NCBI GenBank assembly: GCA_019925105.1
Contig: JAHGAU010000034.1
Span: forward strand, 62,001-126,000
Direction: 5' to 3'
Source: Niebla homalea
Lineage: Eukaryota; Ascomycota; Lecanoromycetes; Lecanorales; Ramalinaceae
DNA: 64,000 nt
In this document: in pieces, positions 56,316 to 64,000 of the stretch
Numbering within the stretch: the stretch's first letter is position 1
Layout: every line of letters begins with the position of its first letter
Position numbers and translations under genes: made by a program
Notes under the pieces: generated by a model
What the model saw: the letters and a program-made list of their open reading frames with translations, nothing else
Told to the model about the DNA's origin: nothing
Database searches by the model: none

Positions 56316-57880
56316 TCAGCGCAGATCGAATGGGTAAAACTGCTCTCGCCACTGCCTTGGTGGGATCATGATACAATTGTGCACGTCCTGAAGAACGTCA
56401 GTAAAGCCATTCGCCTTAAAAAGCTTACTCCGTCCTACCGGATTCCAGAGGTGTGCCGCAGCTTCCTCATGTCCAGAGAGGACAAATTGCTTAATGATCA
56501 CTTGCAGCTTAGGCCCATCCAATGGCCACTCCACCTCCGCTGCCAATGGCTGCACAATGTTTTGGATGTTGAAGAGCACTATCTCTTTTCTGGCAAATTC
56601 CGCTCCCCTGAGGCTATTCACCAAGAGCTCTAGGAGCGCTGGTATTTCCTCATGCCTAATCTTGCAGGTCAGTGCCTGCAGCAGACTGTAAGCTGCTGCG
56701 TTGAACTGTTGATATCTTATAAGAGCTCGGGCTAGGAGTGTATGGGTTCTACTTTTCTGCAAATCGGACCGAACGCGGCTGATTTTCTGAGCCAAACTAT
56801 GCAATAGGTACTGGCACGCCGCATGTACGTGGGGTCCAGGTCTTGTATCATCTACCAAAAGCATTTTTTGTGTCAGCGCACGCTCTCTCAAGGCTATCAC
56901 TCCTCTGTGGTCTTGAGGTAACCTCTGATTAGGACGATCAAGTACGTAACAGCATGCTTACCAAGACAGAAAGAAGCTAGTTTACAGCTCGCAGCAGAAC
57001 ACTGGTCCTGCCATATCGTCATGTTTGGCTCCCGGGTCAATCTGGCGAGGGCCGGGTGCAACAAAGGCCATTCTCCAATCCACAGGTAGTACTTTAGGTG
57101 GTGATGGAGGACGCACATAGCTTGTTTCAGTCTTCTCTGGCTCAGAAGTTCCTTCTCTTTCATATTGTACCAGTCAATTCGCTCTCTCACGGAATGAATC
57201 TCGTCCTGGAAATAGGAAGGCAGATTCGTAATCTTCTCGAAGGTATGGTACCATAGAGCGTCTTTTGGATCGAAAACGCGGGGTGAGATCAAGATCGGGT
57301 AAACATGGTTTACCTCCTCGAACGCTTTTGCCAGATCGTTCACGATCCTTTCAGACTTGTTCGAGGCTCGTCTGAAATTAATCCAGACCACTGGCCAACA
57401 CAGCCGCATGCGGGCAGAAGACAGAGACTCCGTAATATCCACGAGACAGACATCTCTTATGCATCTGCTGAGGTCGAACAAAGCGTCGTAAACCACAGTG
57501 AACGTTCTCAAAGGACCATGGCGAGAGGATGGACCGAGCCCTGCGCGACGTACTTGTTCTCTTGTCTGATGAGCTTCGATGAGCGTCAACTGTACCGCTG
57601 GAGGTTGGATGTGCATGGGGAGAATCTCCCTCATGTATATCATCACCATTGGCTTCGTATATCTGTTCAAGGACCGCTCCCTTGTCTGAATCGAGACCCA
57701 GAAGTTCTCGTTGTGCAAGATATGCACGGACTCGGTGTGGATGAGCCGGCTGACGGCCGTGATCGGCAAATGAAGCCCAAGTAGTCCCCAATTGCTCAAG
57801 AACGTGAAGCGGTCTACGCAGAGGAGCTCGCGATATACCTTATCGCGCAGCTCGGATGGAAGGGCGGAGAATCGATCCAT
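56316..57880 (-). CDS. 2EXR/F-box-like domain protein
   Basis: Exon 1 runs 57880-56962 and starts MDRFSALPSELRDKVYRELL, the LPxELRxxxYxxLL signature of the 2EXR/F-box-like group. Residues after it (LGLHLPITAVSRLIHTESVH) match the second conserved block. A donor GTAAGC at 56961 follows; the next exon ends at 56316. Its acceptor is ambiguous (CAAG at 56912 or one of two AGs a few bases later); all keep frame. The C-terminal part is helical, with TPR-like spacing (HTLLARALIRYQQFNAAAYS). The layout parallels the gene at 60505-61821, so the two are probably paralogs. Without the splice the first frame would end after 327 codons. A role as a ubiquitin-ligase adaptor is possible but unproven. Confidence 0.68.
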
Positions 57881-58346
57881 ATAGAGGCAGGAAGGTAGAG
57901 AATTGACGCGGGCGTCTTTTGGATGCGGAGGGAGACGTTGATAGAGTCGTTATGATCACCAGTATTCGAGAATGCCTCATCTACTGTCACTTACGAAGCT
58001 AGACATGACACTCCTGAAACTGATTCTGTGTGGTAGCACAAGATATCAGATATCACGTGCTCTCCCCTCGAAGCGCGTCACCGGCCAATCTGTATCTTGA
58101 CATGGTCATGTTTTACGACATAAAAGAACTTTTGAAGGCTACTCAGTGCTAGCTAAGAATGCTTGTTGACCGATTCCAGGTCTTTGGACATACTCGAGAT
58201 CAAAGTCAGGCCTCAACACGCCTCTAGGAGACTGTCATTCTCCCCACCACCCTTTCACAGCTCACTTCCACCACGTCCCGTACGCCTGATCCGTTGACCC
58301 TATCCCAGCAATTTTGCTTCGGCGCCGGACTCCATGATCTCGCACA

Positions 58347-58524
58347 ATGGCCGTTCCCTCACATTTCGAGACCCATCAATGTCAAGGTGTAAGTTGCGCA
58401 TGTGTCTTCTCAAGTCGTCAGTCCTTGAGAATATCGTTTCTTCCGTACACAGATCACATCGCTGCTGGTGATTTTGGTCGTTGCGTACGGTGTCTTCGTG
58501 CCTTGTCAGATGGTGAAAACTTGA
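58347..58524 (+). CDS. Candidate 37-residue single-pass membrane microprotein, two exons
   Basis: ATG at 58347 opens 14 codons (MAVPSHFETHQCQG), followed by a perfect-consensus donor GTAAGT at 58389. A 64-base intron ends in GTACACAG at 58452. Exon 2 (58453-58524) adds 23 residues that form one hydrophobic helix with a polar end (ITSLLVILVVAYGVFVPCQM) and then a stop. The frame is phase 0 at both sides. The gene ends 36 bases before the 3' end of the converging 2EXR-like gene. Size and layout recall single-helix accessory subunits of membrane complexes, but I recognise no family. Unspliced, the first exon reads on into a longer meaningless frame. Confidence 0.42.
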
Positions 58525-58559
58525 GGAGACAGTGTCGCAAGGCTTGCCCGCTCTGGGAT

Positions 58560-59746
58560 TTATACGTTCGCATGTGTGCGACTCTGTTGCATCTTGCCGG
58601 ACGGCTTGTTGGCAGCTGCTGGTGGGTTGATGGCGCCATCAGATCCCTGCAACTGCTCGTGAAAAGCTTTCATCTGGGCTGACAGTGTTCCACACAACTC
58701 GCCCAAGCGTTTCCCGTCCTCGGCTGAAAAGAGGCTCTCCCCAGGCTGGTGGCAATGACGGTCCGCGATCTGCTCGAAATACCTCACACCCTCTTCCAAA
58801 TGACAAAACTTGTGGTACACCCCCAAACCTTCCATCTCGGTATCAAGGGTGTACATCTTAAGGGCATGTATCACATCCCCCGCCGTCAAAGTCTGAAGCA
58901 TCATCCTTTCCACCACCGCCGCGTCATACCCCCCTCCTTCCCTCTCCACCCCCACCCCTTCAACTTCGCAACCTGCATATGCCGTACCTCCGCCAAACAC
59001 CTCAAGCTCCACCATCTCATCCTCCCACTCACACCCTCCCCGAGCGTCACTTGTATCTTCATCGTGTAGTCATCCCCCGCAATCGTCAACTGCCTACAGA
59101 TCTCCGGCAGATCCCACGTCAGCACCACCACTCGCGGCAGCCGCATACTCTCATTGTGCGGGACCCGCTGGCTGAAGACCCGGATCACCAGCTCCGGCGT
59201 CACCGTCGTATCTGACTCCACCACATGGCAGTACCGAACGGCTTCACTGGCCACCTCGTCCCCACGATCGAAGATCACGTCGGCGCCCTTGTCGAGCTTC
59301 ATCAGCGTGAAGGAGTTGTGCTGGTGCAGGTACTCCAAAGCTTCGCGGTGGATCTGCCGGTTCACCCGCAGGATGGCGAGGTGGAGGGACCAGCGGCCCG
59401 TGAGTTGGTGGGGGCGCCGGTGGGTGAGGAGGAGGTGTTTGTAGATGCCCTCGCGGATGTCTGGGGGCAGGTTGAGGAAGGGGCTGGGGCTGGGGCTGGT
59501 GGTTGGGGCAGAGGGTGTGACTGAGCTGGCAGTGGTTCTGGTAGGTGTCAGAGGATTGATGGCCGACGGAGGTGGTGTGATCGGACTGATCGCGGAGAGG
59601 GGTGGTGTGATTGGACTGATCGCTGGTGGAGATGCAGAGCTTGGGCTCGCGGTGGGTGGAGGTGGTGTGACTGGGCTCATGGCGGATGGGGTGATTCTGC
59701 TTGCTGTTGGATCGTCGAATGAGTTGGTCGCTTGGGAGGTGGACAT
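58560..59746 (-). CDS. 2EXR/F-box-like protein with Ser/Thr/Pro-rich N-terminal repeats
   Basis: The gene starts at the ATG at 59746. Residues 20-95 are a low-complexity Ser/Thr/Pro region with loose repeats of the type AISPITPPPSA. Next come FLNLPPDIREGIYKHLLL, a variant of the LPxELRxxIY signature, and LHLAILRVNRQIHREALEYL, the RQIxxEA block. The frame changes near 59034-58973, most simply by a 62-base intron (donor GTGTGAGT at 59034, acceptor TGCAG at 58973). This gives about 374 residues, with a C-terminal segment containing MMLQTLTAGDVIHALKMYTL and ending at 58560. The splice is my best reading and the donor is not optimal. Paralog of the neighbouring 2EXR-like genes. Confidence 0.62.
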
Positions 59747-60249
59747 TGCGAGGCCTCTTGTTAACAGCTTGAGTGTGTGAGCGTTGGAAAAGGCTGTGGA
59801 GGTGATGCTTGTGTGGATTCTTGTCTTTTGGGCGAGCGCGTGAGTTGTTTACAAAGCAATAAGGGCGTAGAAACTGGGAAGTAGTGTCATGACGGATAAT
59901 GTCAAGCGCGCTAGTGATTTCGACACGTCGGACAGGGGCTCATATCACATTCCCGATTGAATCTGCTTACAAGTCTGCAGGGCATCTTGCAGGATCGTAC
60001 ATCGGTGCATATATATTTATAGAAAGGAGCGGTAGATGGGATTTGGAACTTGAGTCTACGACATTAACGGGTCTGATTGATGCAGGACGTATGACAAAGA
60101 TCTATGTGAACATCTAAGGCCTTCTTGTAAGCTCTCAAGGCTCCCTAGTGACCATTCGAGAGCCTACGGAGCGGCCCTTCTATTGGGTGATCGTCCAATT
60201 TATGAGTGGAACTGAGGCCGTAGCCAGGACGATCAGACCCGCCAAGTTT

Positions 60250-60451
60250 CGTCCCCATGGCTGCCATCCCGTACCAATGAGAAATCAACACTACAGCCTG
60301 GCTTTGTGTCCTTCTAGAGGTCAAGCGGATCAGAGCTTAGGATACTCGATCATCCCCATGGCTGCCATTCTGCATCAGTGAGAAATTAACACCAAAACCC
60401 CGCTCTGTATGCTTCCAGAGGTCAAGCCGGTCAGCGGTGAGGATACTCGAT
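60250..60451. repeat. 101-bp tandem duplication, two diverged copies
   Basis: CCCCATGGCTGCC recurs at 60253 and 60354, GAGAAAT and AGAGGTCAAG recur at the same offset, and GATACTCGAT recurs at 60341 and 60442. All pairs are 101 bases apart, so this is a tandem duplication with moderate divergence between copies. It lies 3' of the 2EXR-like gene ending at 60505, possibly within its 3' untranslated region. The rest of 59747-60504 shows no gene. Confidence 0.82.
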
Positions 60452-60504
60452 CCGTAGGTGAACGAAAGGCACCTGAAAATGTCAGTACTGATTCATTCAG
60501 AGGC

Positions 60505-61821
60505 TTAGGTATGTGATCTGAGGTCAATGGGGCGCTCTCTCACACTTAACTGCGGGTCCCACTCCCAACGAACTTGCCAGCCTAATGGGAATATGAAGTT
60601 CATGAAATGAAGGGTCTCTCTCCCCATCACCAAGATCCGGGATCTCTCAACGGGCAGTCCCCACATCACTGGATCCAGAATGTTTCGTAGATTAAGGATG
60701 AAGCAAACCCGCTCCCCTGGGGGCACGGCACTATAGTCTCTCATAAGGTTGGTGGCGGCTTCAATCGCCTTGGCGTGGTCATGATCTAGCATCAAGGCTT
60801 GGACCAGATGGACGAGGGCGGCAGTGTGCTGACCCTGGATGGTCAGGCTTTTGAACATCAGGTAGTGACTTTCGGCCATCTTGCCCTTCAATCGAAGCGT
60901 CCCATCCAATCCCAATGGACCCCATCGCCAGACTTGGGCAAGGAAATTTTCAGCATGTTTTGTATCATTGAGGTCTAGGCTTGCACGGGCCACTTGGTGA
61001 GCAAGGTGGAGCACATGGAGTTGCCATTGGAGTCGGGCTGGCCCGTCGTACCCATTGAGAAACCACGCAAGACTCGTGATCCGGGTGAGGAATTGGTAAT
61101 GATCAAGATGGATACACCGTTGTAGCCATCTATTGTCTTGCACCTCCTCGATCCGGTGCTGCCACATCCGAACGGCAGCACTTATGTTGTCGGGATGGTA
61201 CCATGGGAGATCAAGGCGCTCGCCTTGCTCCATATGCGTTACTTCATCCTTGGCTCCAAAGATAGCGACCCGGGTTCTTGGATGGATCGCTTTAATCGTT
61301 TGATTTCGATCGTACCAAGCGGTATTAAAGAAAGACCAGTTAACTAGCTGCTGGACTAGTGCGGTCGCCTTGGGCTTTCGAGTGTCGACGAAAGCGCTGG
61401 CTTTAACCTCAGGGAGGTTTGGGAGGTCCAGTATGGCCCTGCAGAGCGCAGGCAGCTCGAAAATGTGGACCAATCTTGTCCACCGAAACCCGAACGCTGG
61501 GTCGTTCTCTCCGAATGCATAGCCTATCGTGAGACTGACTACGGGAGACAGTAAGTACTGAGATGGTGAAGGGCTCTCGGGGGCCCTTCGAAAGCCAAGC
61601 CGTCTCCTCTCCAGGAGATTCATAAGCTGGTCATGGCCCTCGACCGTCAACCAGTCGTTCTGGGCCCATAGAATGGGATGTGCCTCATTGTAGATCTGTC
61701 TACTGAGGCGGAGAATGGTGGGGGAGAGGCCCCATCCGGAGGAGCTCGTCGCCATGGTCCAGCGGTCGACGAGTAAGCATTCTCTGTAGATCCGATTTCG
61801 GATCTCACCAGCAAAGTCCAT
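60505..61821 (-). CDS. 2EXR/F-box-like domain protein
   Basis: A 438-residue uninterrupted frame starting MDFAGEIRNRIYRECLLVDR. EIRNRIYRECLL matches the family signature but the usual LP pair is replaced by FA, so the true start may be an upstream exon spliced through the AG near 61860; the frame stays open upstream without an ATG. The second block is LRLSRQIYNEAHPILWAQND. The C-terminal half is helical with TPR-like segments (FKSLTIQGQHTAALVHLVQA) parallel to those of the 56316-57880 gene. No membrane segments or signal peptide. Function inferred only from family. Confidence 0.7.
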   Translation of the reverse strand: MDFAGEIRNRIYRECLLVDRWTMATSSSGWGLSPTILRLSRQIYNEAHPILWAQNDWLTVEGHDQLMNLLERRRLGFRRAPESPSPSQYLLSPVVSLTIGYAFGENDPAFGFRWTRLVHIFELPALCRAILDLPNLPEVKASAFVDTRKPKATALVQQLVNWSFFNTAWYDRNQTIKAIHPRTRVAIFGAKDEVTHMEQGERLDLPWYHPDNISAAVRMWQHRIEEVQDNRWLQRCIHLDHYQFLTRITSLAWFLNGYDGPARLQWQLHVLHLAHQVARASLDLNDTKHAENFLAQVWRWGPLGLDGTLRLKGKMAESHYLMFKSLTIQGQHTAALVHLVQALMLDHDHAKAIEAATNLMRDYSAVPPGERVCFILNLRNILDPVMWGLPVERSRILVMGRETLHFMNFIFPLGWQVRWEWDPQLSVRERPIDLRSHT

Positions 61822-62396
61822 GAAGACGAAAGGACGTAAAGTGCCCCTGGACGGAGTATCTGAAGCCTAGAATGAGGGTTGAATTAGCCTACAAACCTGG
61901 AAACGTGGTCTTCTCTGCTGCTCATCATTGCCAGTGTGAGTAAACAAGCTCTGCACCCTATCAAAAGGCTCTTTGCGAGAAGACTGGCTATTCCTGCGGC
62001 TTCTGCAACCCGCACAATAGAAGAGCAACGACTTACCATCATGGGAGAATGTGATGCTGTCCTTGGGCGTGAATCAGCGTCGATGAAACAGGAAAGGAAG
62101 GATTATGTTTGCTGCTTTTCGTGTCATGGCACTCGTAACCTAGTAGCCATTAAATCGCTGGGGCTAATTTGGTACGCCCAATTGAGCTCGTTTCATTGGG
62201 TATTGAGAAAAGTTACGGTACGTTATGTTGCGAGCTGCAATACAGTGTTGTGGTGGCGAATTCACAGTGTCTACGGAACAAAAGGATCTATTAAGCATTA
62301 CTTATATCACAACACCTGGAGCCTCTATACGAGGCCCATTGTCCATCGTAGCTGACCCCCATACCTTGCTTTGTAGACATTTTTCCCCTTCTCAAG

Positions 62397-64000
62397 ATGC
62401 GTCCGAAAGGGTTCTTGTCGCGCTACATCAAACGGCCCATCAAGGGTCTTTTCCACCGCCGCAGACAACCAACCAGTCAGCATGGGAGCGACGGCGACGT
62501 TGGTTCGCCGATTTACCCCGTATATCCCCCCCCTCCCCCCCCAACAGCGAGCAATGACGCTCAAATCGAACTTACTCGACCTCACTCACGCTCCAGAGGT
62601 CGCCAAGGCGACAGCCGAGGCAATATCCAAGGCGATGTGAATTCGCCAGAAAGCCAGACCATGGATTCCTTGCTCCCCGCCAATCCAGTAGTCGCAGACG
62701 ACCCACCCCTGCCCATCATAGGCGCCAGTACTCACACGGAATCGTCGGAGATGAACGCAAGAACTGGCATCCTAAGCCTTCCACTCGAGCTACGAAAGAA
62801 GATCTACGCCTATTTGCTGCTCGTCGACGGCTTCTCCATGGAGGAGAAGGCAACAACAGTCTTGCCTGGCAATGGATTCGGCTCGCTTGGCATCCACCTA
62901 CCAATCCTACTCACCAACAAGCAGATCTACTTCGAGGCTATTGATGTCCTCCACAAAGACAATGACTGGCTGCTCGTTTCGGTCGAAGACGAGGCCGCTC
63001 TTCAGGCAACCTTCGACCTGTTGCATATTCCCAAACGCCGCGTCGATGATGGTAGGCGGCGGTTTAACCCGTTCATGATAATCAAGTTGAGGATCACACG
63101 AGGCCATGGATACCTTTCCTATGGTGCACACGGACAGTCTCAGGGTCCTCAACATTTTATCCTCGATCTCGCGTCATTCAACCGGCTTTGCGACCACCGC
63201 ATCTACATGTATTCCCTCTACCGGCAAGAAACCCACTTACAGGTCTATCACCCCTTCTACCGTCCTGACGAGCCCAAACGCATAACAGACAGCCGCTTTA
63301 GAGTCGAACGGGTCCTCTTGAGGCTGGACGGCGGAAACACCACACGCTGGGGTTCCACATTAGATCCTACAGTAGATCCTGAACAACGCCAATTCTTGCT
63401 CGCCGATCCTGTGGCCTACATCACCGGCGGCCCGTCTGAGCATGAGGCCCGCCCGCAGAGCTCCCAGCACATCTTCGACCACGTCAGCGCCATGAACGAG
63501 GTGGCGACCTATATAGCCCTCAGGAACGACGACCGCAGCATGCGTTACATCGGCATGGCCATACTCCGCTACGTGCACGCCTCCACACAGCGCTGGCGCC
63601 AATACGACCCTCGTCGCGTTCCTGCCAACATCACAGCCCAATTCGCTCAGATCGCCCGCATGACCGCCCCGCTCGTCCTCCGCAGCATCGAACTGACCAT
63701 CAGGAGCGCGAACATCGCACAAGCGCGCGACGCCGCCGGGGTGCTGGAAGACATGATGTGGGAGCTCCGCGCGAACTCCCGGGCCCCACCTGCGGAGGCA
63801 GATCTGGTGAAGATGACGAGGCACGAGTACGCGTGTCTGATCCTGCTGCACGCCAAAGCCTGTCAAGAGCAAGGGGAATTCCAGGAAGTGGTGAATTGCA
63901 TGGAGGATCTGTTCGCGCGCTGGTCGGACATCCCCGCGCACACCGTTCAACGGCTACCGCGACAGGGACTGCTGGCACAAGCACCGGAGGCTGGGGGTGT
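62397..64000 (+). CDS. 2EXR/F-box-like domain protein, open to the right edge
   Basis: A plus-strand frame starting MRPKGFLSRYIKRPIKGLFH is open for 534 codons to the end of the window without a stop, so the 3' end is missing. A basic and proline-rich N-terminal region of about 120 residues (with YPVYPPPPPPTAS) leads into ILSLPLELRKKIYAYLLLVD, the strongest family signature in the window. The second block LGIHLPILLTNKQIYFEAID follows. Residues 260-530 are mostly helical, including ATYIALRNDDRSMRYIGMAI, in the position of the TPR-like segments of its paralogs. An internal ATG at 62661 is in frame, but the upstream frame looks coding. The opposite-strand frame at 63360-63950 is a shadow. Confidence 0.75.
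   Translation, partial: MRPKGFLSRYIKRPIKGLFHRRRQPTSQHGSDGDVGSPIYPVYPPPPPPTASNDAQIELTRPHSRSRGRQGDSRGNIQGDVNSPESQTMDSLLPANPVVADDPPLPIIGASTHTESSEMNARTGILSLPLELRKKIYAYLLLVDGFSMEEKATTVLPGNGFGSLGIHLPILLTNKQIYFEAIDVLHKDNDWLLVSVEDEAALQATFDLLHIPKRRVDDGRRRFNPFMIIKLRITRGHGYLSYGAHGQSQGPQHFILDLASFNRLCDHRIYMYSLYRQETHLQVYHPFYRPDEPKRITDSRFRVERVLLRLDGGNTTRWGSTLDPTVDPEQRQFLLADPVAYITGGPSEHEARPQSSQHIFDHVSAMNEVATYIALRNDDRSMRYIGMAILRYVHASTQRWRQYDPRRVPANITAQFAQIARMTAPLVLRSIELTIRSANIAQARDAAGVLEDMMWELRANSRAPPAEADLVKMTRHEYACLILLHAKACQEQGEFQEVVNCMEDLFARWSDIPAHTVQRLPRQGLLAQAPEAGG

Noticed and set aside
63360..63950. 196-codon minus-strand frame
   Set aside because: Antisense to the right-edge 2EXR-like gene, which is open over the whole stretch with a family signature.
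1..64000. tRNA, rRNA and classical biosynthetic cluster genes
   Set aside because: No cloverleaf with the B-box TTCGA context was found outside coding sequence, no rRNA similarity was noticed, and no polyketide or peptide synthetase domains are present.

Overview
This window is nuclear DNA of a filamentous ascomycete, most likely a dothideomycete of the Capnodiales/Mycosphaerellales type (inference). Coding sequences are split by short GT-AG introns of about 45-80 bases with CTRAY-like branch points. The families present are fungal: Zn2Cys6 regulator, GPR1/FUN34/YaaH transporter, MIC19, a membrane-anchored hexokinase and an expanded LPxELRxxIY (2EXR/F-box-like) family. No bacterial operon, CRISPR array, rRNA or convincing tRNA was seen.

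Layout. Positions 1-21 kb are gene-poor: a partial gene at the left edge, one good AT-hook protein gene, then long stretches of decayed coding sequence (a 2EXR-like pseudogene, a 36-bp minisatellite beside a gag-like retroelement relic, a frame-broken multi-exon gene at 18-20.8 kb) and unassigned DNA. From 21 kb to the end the window is gene-dense and most genes are intact: a 2EXR-like protein, two secreted proteins of unknown function, a secreted GH25 muramidase, a divergent photolyase/cryptochrome-family protein, an RBR-type zinc protein, an acetate-transporter-family membrane protein, a ThDP enzyme with a mitochondrial-type presequence, a NAA50-like acetyltransferase, a hexokinase with an N-terminal membrane segment, MIC19, a Gly/Ala-rich small protein, a Zn2Cys6-type regulator divergently paired with a 2,2-dialkylglycine decarboxylase-like enzyme, and at 56-64 kb a cluster of four 2EXR-like genes.

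Working relationships. Most genes look like independent housekeeping or accessory genes. The one clear functional pairing is the regulator/decarboxylase pair sharing a 349-base intergenic region. Several products point to mitochondria (MIC19, the ThDP enzyme, possibly the anchored hexokinase and a long form of the photolyase-like protein). I rebuilt multi-exon models by hand; exon borders were checked for frame consistency and splice consensus but not against transcripts.
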